Origin: Saprospiraceae bacterium
GTDB taxonomy: Bacteria; Bacteroidota; Bacteroidia; Chitinophagales; Saprospiraceae
DNA: 64,000 nt
Assembly (NCBI GenBank): GCA_016715465.1
Contig: JADKAA010000029.1
Coordinates: forward strand, 868,001 to 932,000
Direction: 5' to 3'
Of this stretch, positions 46,741 through 56,063 are shown in pieces. Position 1 is the first letter of the stretch. Each line of letters opens with the position of its first letter. The notes under the pieces are model-generated. The model searched no databases. It saw only the letters and a program-made list of their open reading frames with translations, and had not been told where the DNA came from. Both the position numbers and the translations under genes were made by a program.

Positions 46741-49700
46741 TTATTTAATCAATATTACTTTATGGTCTGTGCTTGTACCATCAATAGATACTATTCTCAC
46801 TATGTACATGCCTGCATTTTCATTACTTAAATCAAGAGTTTTAATACTTGTATTAAGATTTTCATGTGCTTGTACCAATCTGCCATTCATATCATAAACG
46901 ATTGCTCTACCTTCAAAGTTGATTGGCAAGGAGAATGAAATTTTATCTGAAGTAGGGTTTGGTGAAACACTTAATGCGTAAGATTTTTGTGATGAAGTAA
47001 CTCTCGGTTCACTTTCTTCCAGACACCCATCATGTACGTCATAGTAGGTACTTGTGTAAGTATTTGCCATAGCTCTTGCCAGATGTATAGCTTCGCCGTA
47101 TAAGTCAGAACAGTCAGTGCTATAAGATTCCAAGACAGATTTATCATTTTCTTCTACCTTTCCTTTTCTTATGAAGTTGACATATAATTTCAATATCTCC
47201 TTCCACTTATTTACAATAATGGAAGTACAATTAATAGTATTTAATTCATTTTTGAGACTATCCAATCTTACACTGTCAGCTAAGGCTTCATTAGTGAATT
47301 GAGGCATTAGAGTTACCATCTCTATCGCCAGTTGATTTCTCACTGCTGCCTTGCCAGCATCAGTAGTCTCATTGTTGTATTGAGTCTGTAGTGAGGTGAG
47401 TGTATAAGTATTTATGTTATGTTCACTTAATTTGGCTAAGGCTACCGATACATCTACAAGCTTTGTGACACCGCATAGAGTCTGAAATACTGGATCAAAC
47501 TTTATACAATTTGGTAAAGTAAATCCTGATTTAATTTTAGCATATTTAAGTAAGTGTACCAATTTTGTAATGAATAACTCTGGTTTAGAAGTTTGTATCG
47601 ACTTCAGATAATTCCAATAAGCACATATCTTATTAGGATTGTTGTTAAACATAAGCCAATCTGGTCCAATAATTACTCCATTACAATTCTCAAATGGATC
47701 GACTTCATTTGGCATAAACCAGCCTGATGAAGGAGTAGGATGAGCAGGCATGTGGTATGGGTTATCTCCATTTAAAGGAAATTGTGATGCCAGAATTTGT
47801 GTTTGATCAAGACCTTCAGCTAAAACGTAACCACCAACAAATTTATTACCGTTGTTACTTACTATGATATTATTCGCATTCCTTGTTGCTTGTTCACCTA
47901 TCGCAGATCTGATGGTTAGGTCTTCGCCATCGGCCATTAATGTATTGGCAGTGATCCACTGCTCATCTGAAGCATAATATAAATCCATGCCTTCATTATT
48001 AGATTTTATATCATTGCAGTCATAAATACCACCAGTAGAATTTAATATCAGGATACCAGATGCATTTCCATAATTTTGAACTATATTCCCAATTACATCT
48101 TCACCTAAACTGCCTTCTTGTTTTATTGCTGTAGTTCTGAAAAATTTGCCAAGGCCTTCTACATTAATATTGTTCATTTCAATAGTAGTGTTTGAATTCC
48201 ATGTAGTATTAATTCCAAACTCAGAGTGAATAGCATCAATATAGTTATTTATAACCCTATTTCCATTACCATATCCAAGATTGACTGGTCCACCTGCAAG
48301 CTGAGTATTATTACTCAGTTGTGTTTCTATTGCATTTCCTTGTATTGTTAAATAGTTGCTGCCAAAAGAACCAATAGCATTGATCGCACTGGAAATCTGA
48401 GGGTTATTTATTATACTGCAGTTATCACTAAGTACTATCCCAATTGCAGCCCAAGTATTTTTGTTATCCAAATTGAATATCCAATTGTCCCTAACCATAG
48501 TATTAGGAGATAGCACGATTGATAAACCATGATCTTGGACCCAGATATCAGAGTCAAAGAAAGAGCTGCCAGGAGATAACATGAGATCAACACCGTATTT
48601 TGTAAATTCAATACTATAATCATTTATAATCAGAGGTGCACTTATTGATCTTATTCCATAAGTACAATTTGAAAGGCCCCCGTGGTTTAATTCAATTGGT
48701 TTTACACTATTATATGCATAAATACCAGTGTTAAATTGGGTGATACCTAATTCATAAATGAAATCTACATTCACATTATCTTCAATTTCAAATCCAGTAC
48801 CAGAAGTATTACCCTTACCCGATATATTCAAATTAAACACTTGCAGCGTACAACTACCTTTAGCTTCGACTCCATTAAGCACATTATTTAAATAAGTATC
48901 ATCGGTATCGAAGAAGCCACCTGATTGGATTTTTATGCCAGCCCATGATTGAGTAGGGTTACAAGCATCTAGAGTCGAACCTTGGAGAAGGAGGCGGCCA
49001 CCGTTCTCAACAATAATTCCTTTATTAGGAGAAAAGATAATTTGTGCTAAATGTATATGAAGTTCAGCTCCAGATCTTATAATCATATTACCACCAAATA
49101 AGTACTGTCCAGTTAAAAGTGTGTTTGGCGTATTTGAGTCTAAGATATAATCATCAAGAATGTAATTATTTACATTCACTATGGTTGAATTACTTGCAGG
49201 GCTATAACAATCATCAATACTGTAATAATAATATGCAAAATATGTCCCTGAAGTAGTCACAACTGGATTAATTATAGGAGAGATTCCGTTTTCAGGATTT
49301 GAGTCCGTCGACCATACAAGTGTTGCATTAGGAGGAATACTACCTATATGTAAAGAATTTAGATTCACAATTGGATTTGAACATGAATTTGAATAATTAG
49401 GAATGACATTTGGAGCATTTGACCCTGAAAATATCATATAACCAAGATGCTGCTCTATTATGGCTTTCATGCGAGAAGTCTGCCCTTCAGTAAAGTGATC
49501 TCGGCATCCATGTCTATATCCCATAAAATTATTCCAATCAGGTTCGTACTTATCACAATGAGGATCTTTTCTTTTATCATCATTCAATGCGTCACAATCT
49601 GGATCATTATTAGAACAGTTTAAATATACATTTCCTTCACAGTTTTGAGAAATGTCAACATCGGCTGGCGTATCTTGAACGAAATCACCACTTGTCATTC

Positions 49701-50370
49701 CATTAGTTCCATTGACAAATTCAAATGGAACAAAATGCGTAAAATTAATTCCATTGCAGGATAATAGATTCACATTTGTACCGGTAACACCACCTTGATT
49801 ATCACACTCCCAGAAGTTATTAACTCCAGGCAGAGGAATCCAATATGGCCTACCGTGAAAAGTGTGCCATAGTCCCAAACAATGACCTATTTCATGAACA
49901 ATAACTTGAAAATCATTAACTTCTGATATTTTTGCAAAACAAAGATTCCCTGGAACAGATGCCAATCCAGACCCTTCCCCATCCAAAATAAAAATATTTA
50001 AACCATCAGGTCTACAAGATGATGTAAAATTACATAAATCAGTACTTGTTGTAGAAACTACAGAATTATACATCAAATCATTATTTAAGGTTTTCAGGTT
50101 TCTCTGGTAACAAGTTGATAATAAATTTATTCCAACACTTGAGAATGTGCTTTCTACATTATCAATAACTTGATTAACAAATTGAGTTGTATTTGTGCCA
50201 TTACCATTACCGTCTTTGACAATATACCAATATGCTCTGATGTTAATTGACGATGTGTTTGCAGAATAAAAAGAATTTACATCCACTCCACCCAAAATTC
50301 CGCAAACCTGACTAAAAGCAGAATTTGATAAAAGTAGAGTACATAAAGTGATAATTAATTTTGAATTCAT
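46741..50370 (-). CDS. Secreted M43-type metalloprotease with beta-helix and T9SS sorting domain
   Basis: 1,209 residues, intact. After the signal peptide (LIITLCTLLLSNSAFSQV), a zinc-protease domain holds HEIGHCLGLWH (residues about 157-167, the HExxHxxGxxH zinc site) and a Met-turn region NFMGYRHGCRDHFTEGQTSR, matching the pappalysin/M43 class. Residues about 410-820 are parallel beta-helix repeats (NVNVDFIYELGITQFNTGIY, IVLSDNCSIINNPQISSA), and the C-terminus (LSVSPNPTSDKISFSLPIN to KVILIK) is a T9SS type A domain. A helical Asn-rich stretch lies between. It probably degrades proteins outside the cell, with the helix used for binding. Confidence 0.88.
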   Translation of the reverse strand: MNSKLIITLCTLLLSNSAFSQVCGILGGVDVNSFYSANTSSINIRAYWYIVKDGNGNGTNTTQFVNQVIDNVESTFSSVGINLLSTCYQRNLKTLNNDLMYNSVVSTTSTDLCNFTSSCRPDGLNIFILDGEGSGLASVPGNLCFAKISEVNDFQVIVHEIGHCLGLWHTFHGRPYWIPLPGVNNFWECDNQGGVTGTNVNLLSCNGINFTHFVPFEFVNGTNGMTSGDFVQDTPADVDISQNCEGNVYLNCSNNDPDCDALNDDKRKDPHCDKYEPDWNNFMGYRHGCRDHFTEGQTSRMKAIIEQHLGYMIFSGSNAPNVIPNYSNSCSNPIVNLNSLHIGSIPPNATLVWSTDSNPENGISPIINPVVTTSGTYFAYYYYSIDDCYSPASNSTIVNVNNYILDDYILDSNTPNTLLTGQYLFGGNMIIRSGAELHIHLAQIIFSPNKGIIVENGGRLLLQGSTLDACNPTQSWAGIKIQSGGFFDTDDTYLNNVLNGVEAKGSCTLQVFNLNISGKGNTSGTGFEIEDNVNVDFIYELGITQFNTGIYAYNSVKPIELNHGGLSNCTYGIRSISAPLIINDYSIEFTKYGVDLMLSPGSSFFDSDIWVQDHGLSIVLSPNTMVRDNWIFNLDNKNTWAAIGIVLSDNCSIINNPQISSAINAIGSFGSNYLTIQGNAIETQLSNNTQLAGGPVNLGYGNGNRVINNYIDAIHSEFGINTTWNSNTTIEMNNINVEGLGKFFRTTAIKQEGSLGEDVIGNIVQNYGNASGILILNSTGGIYDCNDIKSNNEGMDLYYASDEQWITANTLMADGEDLTIRSAIGEQATRNANNIIVSNNGNKFVGGYVLAEGLDQTQILASQFPLNGDNPYHMPAHPTPSSGWFMPNEVDPFENCNGVIIGPDWLMFNNNPNKICAYWNYLKSIQTSKPELFITKLVHLLKYAKIKSGFTLPNCIKFDPVFQTLCGVTKLVDVSVALAKLSEHNINTYTLTSLQTQYNNETTDAGKAAVRNQLAIEMVTLMPQFTNEALADSVRLDSLKNELNTINCTSIIVNKWKEILKLYVNFIRKGKVEENDKSVLESYSTDCSDLYGEAIHLARAMANTYTSTYYDVHDGCLEESEPRVTSSQKSYALSVSPNPTSDKISFSLPINFEGRAIVYDMNGRLVQAHENLNTSIKTLDLSNENAGMYIVRIVSIDGTSTDHKVILIK

Positions 50371-50807
50371 TTCTTAGAAATTTTTGTTTAATAATTGATT
50401 TACACATTCAGTTTTCCTTATTGGAAAAATGGTCAACAAAATATTTCTAACCTCTTTGAAAGGAGTGAGAGATAGTGGATTTCTCCAAATAGCATCGATA
50501 AAAAGTCATTACAAAGCAAATTCTCGTTGCTTGGCTTTTTGCATTTTCATCTTATAATGTTGTTCTTCAAGTTTTCATTTTTTAAAAGTTTTGAGAGTTA
50601 GATGACAATATTGTCCGCCCTCATCTAGTAAGTCAAAGTTAGTATTTTTTTCTTGTTCTTTCACTCTACAGCACTTACTTTTTATTGGCCGTTTTTCCTT
50701 GAGTTTTTAGTAGAACTGCTTGGTACTTGGTAGTACCTTATTTTCTTTAATCGATGAGAACAGACGTTATCCGCATATTATGCTGAATGATATGTTAATA
50801 ACCGGCT
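50371..50807. other. Intergenic region without a recognised gene
   Basis: 437 bases of low-GC sequence between the minus-strand protease and PafA genes. I see no open frame with support, no strong hairpin and no promoter match. Confidence 0.5.
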
Positions 50808-52457
50808 TTATTTGAGAACCTCTTCCATCACTTCTCCAATACTTCCGCTAGGTACCTGAATGGAAAGCAGGGCCGCAACCGTGGGTGCGATGTCTGTCAT
50901 GGAGTGTTTTTGGTGACTTCGTCCATGTTTTATACCCCAGCCATACCACAACATGGGCAGGTGGCTGTCATAATTATACCATGAACCATGGGTCGTCCCA
51001 GTGAGCCAGCCGTCAATCCAGCCTGCCTCCATGATGATTTGGATGTGGCCACTGCGTTGCGGGTGATAACCGTTTTCAAAACTGCGCCGCACCGATGCAG
51101 GCAAGGTTTGTGACGCCAGGTTTTTAAGCTCAAAAGCCTGCTGGATGCCTTCCACCTTATGGAGTTCATCCAGGATAAAAGCGGTTACTTCTGTTTGGTC
51201 GATGCCCGATTTGGCCATCAAAGCATAGTCGAGATACAATTGGTAATTTTGTTCACTGAGGATGACATCCTCGAGGCCAAATTTTTCTCTTATTTGATCA
51301 TTGATATCCACGATGGTGCGGGTACTGTTCCACGCGCCCGCAGGGATTTTTTGTTCTTTGAGGAAAACAGGCACGTGCGCCACACCGTGATCGGCCGTAA
51401 GAAAGACCGTGTACCTGCCCTTCCCAATTTTTTCATCCAGATATTTCAGGAAGCCTTCGATCTCTAAGTCAAGTCTCAGGTAAGTATCCTCCAATTCGAT
51501 GCTGTTGGGTCCAAACTGATGACCTGCATAATCCGGAGAGGAAAAACTCAATGCCAGAAAATCGGTTTCCTGCCCCATACCAAGCTTATAATTTTCAATG
51601 GCTAGGCGAGCCACCTCGGCCGTCATGGTATTTCCGTAGGGCGTAGAGGCGATAATGCCATTGCCCTTTTTCCCTAGCGTATCCAGACGATAGGGCAAGG
51701 AGGAAGAAACTAAGCCCTTGAACTTTGCTTCATAGATTTTTTCATCGGAGGTACTTTGGGTATATGTCTCCTTGGCATATATGGTATTCCAGTTGTTCTT
51801 TAAAAATCTGGTTACCGGATCTGAATCGTTGTAAGCCACCAACCAGTCGGGCAATGCCTCCATGTAGTGGCTGCTGCTGATCCATTTGCCGGATGAGCCG
51901 TCGAACCAAAAGGCAGCATTGGCGCTATGTCCGGCAGGGAAAATCGCTCCCCTGTCCTTGATGCACACCCCCACAACCTTGCTCCTGAAATTGCTGGCCA
52001 GCCTCAGTTCGTCGCAAATGGATGTAGTGGACATGTTTTTAGGACTCATCAGTCCATTGGTATCATGTCTGGTACCCAAAGCCCTTACCAGCGTATCCTC
52101 CGAGCAGTACACCACCCTTTTGTTATTCACATCGTACCAGTTGTTGCCCACCACCCCATGCACACCGGGCACGCTGCCGGTATAGACACAAGCATGACCT
52201 GCTGCCGTCACAGTAGGCGTGTAGGGTATGTAAGTTTGCTCACAACTAAATCCTTCCCCCATAAGGCGCTTAAATCCCCCCTGCGAGTATCGCTGGCTAT
52301 AGCGGTACAAAAAATCCCACCGCATCTGATCCACTACGATGCCAACGACCAGGGCCGGCTTATCACCCGCTACGGGCTTAGACTCCTTTTTGGGCTGGCC
52401 CATGAGCAAAAGGGGCAAAAACAGGAAAAACATGGCAGCGGAAAACATCCTGGTCAT
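50808..52457 (-). CDS. pafA: PafA-type alkaline phosphatase
   Basis: 549 residues, intact. Signal peptide FFLFLPLLLMGQ. The alkaline-phosphatase-superfamily active site is complete: VVDQMRWD (first metal Asp), PTVTAAGHACVYTG (catalytic Thr), GVVGNNWYD (the Asn), KDRGAIFPAGHS (Lys-x-Arg phosphate clamp), SSPDYAGHQFGP, FLTADHGVAHVP and the last His in GTTHGSWYNYDSH. This is the PafA monoesterase arrangement with Thr nucleophile. PafA is periplasmic in Bacteroidota and does not need low phosphate for expression. Alone in its transcript as far as visible. Confidence 0.9.
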   Translation of the reverse strand: MTRMFSAAMFFLFLPLLLMGQPKKESKPVAGDKPALVVGIVVDQMRWDFLYRYSQRYSQGGFKRLMGEGFSCEQTYIPYTPTVTAAGHACVYTGSVPGVHGVVGNNWYDVNNKRVVYCSEDTLVRALGTRHDTNGLMSPKNMSTTSICDELRLASNFRSKVVGVCIKDRGAIFPAGHSANAAFWFDGSSGKWISSSHYMEALPDWLVAYNDSDPVTRFLKNNWNTIYAKETYTQSTSDEKIYEAKFKGLVSSSLPYRLDTLGKKGNGIIASTPYGNTMTAEVARLAIENYKLGMGQETDFLALSFSSPDYAGHQFGPNSIELEDTYLRLDLEIEGFLKYLDEKIGKGRYTVFLTADHGVAHVPVFLKEQKIPAGAWNSTRTIVDINDQIREKFGLEDVILSEQNYQLYLDYALMAKSGIDQTEVTAFILDELHKVEGIQQAFELKNLASQTLPASVRRSFENGYHPQRSGHIQIIMEAGWIDGWLTGTTHGSWYNYDSHLPMLWYGWGIKHGRSHQKHSMTDIAPTVAALLSIQVPSGSIGEVMEEVLK

Positions 52458-52767
52458 ATGGTCAAAATTTTGGCAAAAGTACGGAATTTGGGTGGGTGTG
52501 GGGTTAAATTAGGGTTAAGAAATTGGGAATAATGAGTCTTTAAAACTGGCAAATAATTCAGAAACACTTGTTATTTTTGAGTATTATCTGACGCATTCAT
52601 ATAGTACAGGAAATCGAATTATTATATTTCAGGCAAATTTGCTAATTTTAATAGCATAATTACGAACATAATGTTCATATAACGAACTTAACAGCGCAAT
52701 AGCACCATTTTTTAAAATTTGAAAAGTCCAAATTTTATATTGTAAACAAATTTCAAAAATACTTTCC
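52458..52767. other. Divergent intergenic region at the edge of the defence island
   Basis: 310 bases between PafA (minus) and the island's first gene (plus). It contains the operator-like palindromes at 52664-52687; no gene is seen. Confidence 0.55.
52664..52687. promoter_or_regulatory. Operator-like palindrome cluster upstream of the island
   Basis: A perfect 13-bp palindrome GAACATAATGTTC (52664-52676) is followed after seven bases by another GAAC (52684-52687), so the GTTC half can pair with either neighbour. It lies about 80 bases before the first gene of the island, a good place for a dimeric repressor such as the WYL protein encoded next. Confidence 0.5.
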
Positions 52768-53280
52768 ATGGAAAAACAAGAAATACCTTTAGAAAACTAC
52801 CGAACCATCTTTTCAACAGGTGCCAAAACGGGGGATATTTTATGCGGCATTGGTTATGGCGGAGCCCCGATCGTTGGCTTAATGATTAGAATCATGGAAG
52901 AAATTGAACCAAACGAGAATGACTTAAACTTTTCATTTATCATCCTGGAGCCAGGAAACCTTGTCCTAAAATACCCTGATCTTACAACCTGTGATACGAT
53001 CTACCAAACAATAGATTTTGCGCCTGGCATTTTAGATTCAAGGCGATTGTCGAGAATTCAGGATTTACCTTCATGTTCCAAAAGATTTGGAGTTGGGCAA
53101 AAGGTCAAAATCGTTGAACAAAGCGGCAATAACCTTTATAAACTAGATGAGGTGGTCACCATTTTAAAAATCAAAAAATTTCCAGATGATAGGGAAACAG
53201 AAAGCGCATATTATGAAATAGGAACAGATGACCGGTCTCCGGGCAAAAAACTTGATAAAGGCTTAGCGCCCATTGACTAA
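52768..53280 (+). CDS. Unknown 170-residue protein, first gene of the defence island
   Basis: 170 residues, no signal peptide or membrane helix. The composition is mixed alpha/beta: TGAKTGDILCGIGYGGAPIV near the N-terminus, NLVLKYPDLTTCDTIYQ in the middle and LYKLDEVVTILKIKKFPDD near the end. I recognise no domain or catalytic motif. It is the first gene after the palindrome cluster, 108 nt upstream of the WYL gene and in the same direction, so it may belong to the same regulated unit. Confidence 0.7.
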   Translation: MEKQEIPLENYRTIFSTGAKTGDILCGIGYGGAPIVGLMIRIMEEIEPNENDLNFSFIILEPGNLVLKYPDLTTCDTIYQTIDFAPGILDSRRLSRIQDLPSCSKRFGVGQKVKIVEQSGNNLYKLDEVVTILKIKKFPDDRETESAYYEIGTDDRSPGKKLDKGLAPID

Positions 53281-53388
53281 GGTATTTTGTACCTTTACAA
53301 TATGAGAAAAAGGCAATTTCCCAACTCGAATTATTCATTTCAATACGAGTTTTGACCTATTTGACGCACAGATTAATTAAATCTACTT

Positions 53389-54432
53389 ATGGCAACAAAT
53401 AAACATGCCATTATAAGGTACCAAACCCTGGATAAGTGCTTTCGCAATCCGGGGCGCAAGTATTTTATCGAAGACCTGGTAGATGCATGCAGCAATGCGA
53501 TTTATGAATTTACCGGAAGTGACAGCGGAATAAAGCGGAGGCAAGTCCTAGAGGATATCAAGTTTATGGAAAGTATGCATGGCTGGAATATTCCGCTTGC
53601 TCGCATCAGAGATGGACATCGGGTTTTTTTCAGGTATGAGGACAAAAACTTTTCCATCAACAATCAGCCCTTAAACGAAACAGAAGAAAATCAACTAAAA
53701 GAAGCCTTGTTAACATTGTCTCGTTTCAAGGGCATGCCCCAGTTTGAATGGGTAGATGAAATTGCAGCAAGGTTAGATTCTGGCTTAGGCTTATCACACA
53801 ACAGGGACAAAATAATTGAATTTGATCAAAACAACTTCTTAAAAGGTCTGGAATTCATCACGCCGATCTACAATTCCATCTTATATAAAAAATCAATCAA
53901 AATTGAATATCAAAGTTTCAAGAAGGAAACCGCACAGACAATTGATTTTCACCCCTACTTTTTAAAGCAATACAACAACAGGTGGTATGTTTTTGGTATA
54001 AATAATGAGAGCCAGTATTTAATGAACCTTGCCCTCGACAGAATTTCATCCGTAGAAGAAAGCAAAATAAAGTACATTCCCAATAATACCATCGACTTCA
54101 ACGAATATTTTGAAGATATTGTGGGCGTCACCCTGAGCAATGATGCTAAGGTTGAAAACATCGTTCTATTGGTAACCAATGAGCTACTTCCCTACATAAA
54201 AACTAAACCCCTCCACGGTTCCCAAAAACTTAAAGAACAAGGTAAAACACATGCCTTGCTTACCCTTGACCTAATTCCAAATTATGAACTGGAATCGATT
54301 CTACTTTCATTTGGAGAAGGCGTGGAAGTATTACAGCCAAAACCATTAAGGGATAAAATTAAAAAGCGGGTAGAATTAACTTTTTTCAACTACAAAACCA
54401 ACAATGCAGTTAAGCTGCACACTAAAGAATAA
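53389..54432 (+). CDS. WYL-domain transcriptional regulator
   Basis: 347 residues. The N-terminal winged-helix part (IIRYQTLDKCFRNPGRKYFI, then RRQVLEDIKFMESMHGWNIP) is followed by the WYL core at about 170-225: SIKIEYQSFKKETAQTIDFH, PYFLKQYNNRWYVFGINNE and ALDRISSVEE. A WCX-type C-terminal region ends near 330. WYL proteins bind single-strand DNA or nucleotide-like ligands and often repress phage-defence islands (BrxR and CapW are examples). It stands directly before an ATPase gene (10-nt gap), which favours a local regulator. Its start is the ATG at 53389. Confidence 0.85.
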   Translation: MATNKHAIIRYQTLDKCFRNPGRKYFIEDLVDACSNAIYEFTGSDSGIKRRQVLEDIKFMESMHGWNIPLARIRDGHRVFFRYEDKNFSINNQPLNETEENQLKEALLTLSRFKGMPQFEWVDEIAARLDSGLGLSHNRDKIIEFDQNNFLKGLEFITPIYNSILYKKSIKIEYQSFKKETAQTIDFHPYFLKQYNNRWYVFGINNESQYLMNLALDRISSVEESKIKYIPNNTIDFNEYFEDIVGVTLSNDAKVENIVLLVTNELLPYIKTKPLHGSQKLKEQGKTHALLTLDLIPNYELESILLSFGEGVEVLQPKPLRDKIKKRVELTFFNYKTNNAVKLHTKE

Positions 54433-54442
54433 AATTTGCATC

Positions 54443-56062
54443 ATGAATAAGATCGGGTTTAAAAATTTCAGACGGTTTATAGACTTTCCGCCAATGGAAT
54501 ACAACGGGATAACTTATCTGGTTGGTCGAAACAATTCAGGTAAATCTACTTTTGTAAAATCCCTTTTACTTATCCTGGATTTTTTAAAATCTGGTAATGT
54601 AAATACGCTGACATTTGGTCAAAAAGTATTAGAGGATGCAAATATTGTTACCTATGGCAGGGCAAAAAATACAAAGGCAAAAGAAAATCTGATTGAGTTT
54701 TATTATCAGCTTGATAATTACAATATACTGATTCGTATTTCAGGCGATAACGATAACACTTTTGCCAATGTTCATTTAATCCAGGTGATTGATAAAGTTG
54801 CAGGTCTTCAATTTGAATTTGAGCCCCAGTTAAATTCAATTACAATATCAAAATCTCTCGATCAGAATCCGAATGAGGACGTGGAGAAAAAATCTAATTT
54901 GTTAGCTCTTGAAAATGAAATAGCGCAATTAAAAAAAGCAATCGAGGAGAGTACGTTTAAGAAATCCAGTAAGGAATACATCGAGTTGGTTGATACCTTG
55001 AGTGTTTTAAATAAAAAGAGAAATCAGTTGGCTCATGGCACATTTCCAATGGACTATGAAAATGTAGTTGAGGAAGAACAAGCTGGGTATGAAGATAAGG
55101 AAGAAGCTCATGAAGCGGAACCCCAAATCAATAGTTATCATGTTTCTACTTTATATCCTGATGGGAGCAACATGCAGGAAATTGTCGATTTTATTATCGA
55201 AGAAACCTTGTTACTTCATGGGCAGGAGTATATTAAGTCACAGAAAGGTGAAGAAACGATAAAAGAGTTTAAGGACTACCAGGGTATAAAACAAGACCAA
55301 AATGATATAGAGACTTCCTTTAAGAAATTTCAGGAAGTATTATTTAACTCTTGGGTAGTTTACCTTGGTGCAAACCCTGCAAAACAATCTGCTTTATTCG
55401 CTATCAGGGATAAGAATAATGCGTTGGCCCAATCAATCCACGAGTTTTTCCAATTGGATATTAACAAGGGTTCAGCCATCTACCTATGGGTAGAAAAGTG
55501 GATGAAGGAATTTGAAGTGGGAGATACGTTTGAAATTATAATTCATGCTGGTGAAGCTTATGAAGTCAATGTATTCTCACACGATACAAAGATACCTCTG
55601 GCAGATAAGGGCATGGGCTCCATCCAGGCAATGCTTTTAATTCTGCGACTGGCTATTGTTATACATAAGTTCGAGTTGATGAAGAAGTTAAATGAAGCTA
55701 CCAAAGCATTCACAACCATTTTTTTAGTAATAGAAGAACCCGAATTAAACCTTCACCCTCGTTTACAAAATCGGTTAACGGATTTGTTTCTGGAAGCAAA
55801 AGAAGGCTACCAGTTAAATTTTATCATTGAAACCCATTCTGAGTATATCATTCGACGATCACAAGTTTTGGTAAAAGAAAATGAATATGAAGTAAGTCCT
55901 AACGAAAACCCTTTCTACGTCTATTACTTTCCAAAGGATGATGTGCCTTACAGAATGGAGTATGAAGAAAATGGAAGGTTTAACAGAAACTTTGGAGAAG
56001 GTTTTTTTGAGGTTGCTACAAACAGCACAATGACATTACTTAAACCTAAAACTCAGAAATAG
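54443..56062 (+). CDS. AAA15/OLD-like ABC-type ATPase of a putative defence pair
   Basis: 539 residues from ATG 54443. The P-loop is GRNNSGKST (about 28-36), starting from NKIGFKNFRRFIDFPP. A coiled-coil insert follows (about 155-215: LENEIAQLKKAIEESTFKKS), and Walker B with the switch is IFLVIEEPELNLHPRLQNRL (about 427) plus a His-loop IIETHSEYIIRR. This is an SMC/Rad50-like AAA15/AAA21 ATPase with no TOPRIM or other nuclease domain visible at its end. The partner gene starts one nt after its stop. ATPases of this shape act as phage sensors in systems such as Septu, PARIS and RloA/B. Confidence 0.85.
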   Translation: MNKIGFKNFRRFIDFPPMEYNGITYLVGRNNSGKSTFVKSLLLILDFLKSGNVNTLTFGQKVLEDANIVTYGRAKNTKAKENLIEFYYQLDNYNILIRISGDNDNTFANVHLIQVIDKVAGLQFEFEPQLNSITISKSLDQNPNEDVEKKSNLLALENEIAQLKKAIEESTFKKSSKEYIELVDTLSVLNKKRNQLAHGTFPMDYENVVEEEQAGYEDKEEAHEAEPQINSYHVSTLYPDGSNMQEIVDFIIEETLLLHGQEYIKSQKGEETIKEFKDYQGIKQDQNDIETSFKKFQEVLFNSWVVYLGANPAKQSALFAIRDKNNALAQSIHEFFQLDINKGSAIYLWVEKWMKEFEVGDTFEIIIHAGEAYEVNVFSHDTKIPLADKGMGSIQAMLLILRLAIVIHKFELMKKLNEATKAFTTIFLVIEEPELNLHPRLQNRLTDLFLEAKEGYQLNFIIETHSEYIIRRSQVLVKENEYEVSPNENPFYVYYFPKDDVPYRMEYEENGRFNRNFGEGFFEVATNSTMTLLKPKTQK

Positions 56063-56063
56063 G

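Noticed and set aside
50930..52532. Plus- and minus-strand frames overlapping the PafA gene
   Set aside because: Shadows of a long intact gene with a complete set of phosphatase active-site motifs.
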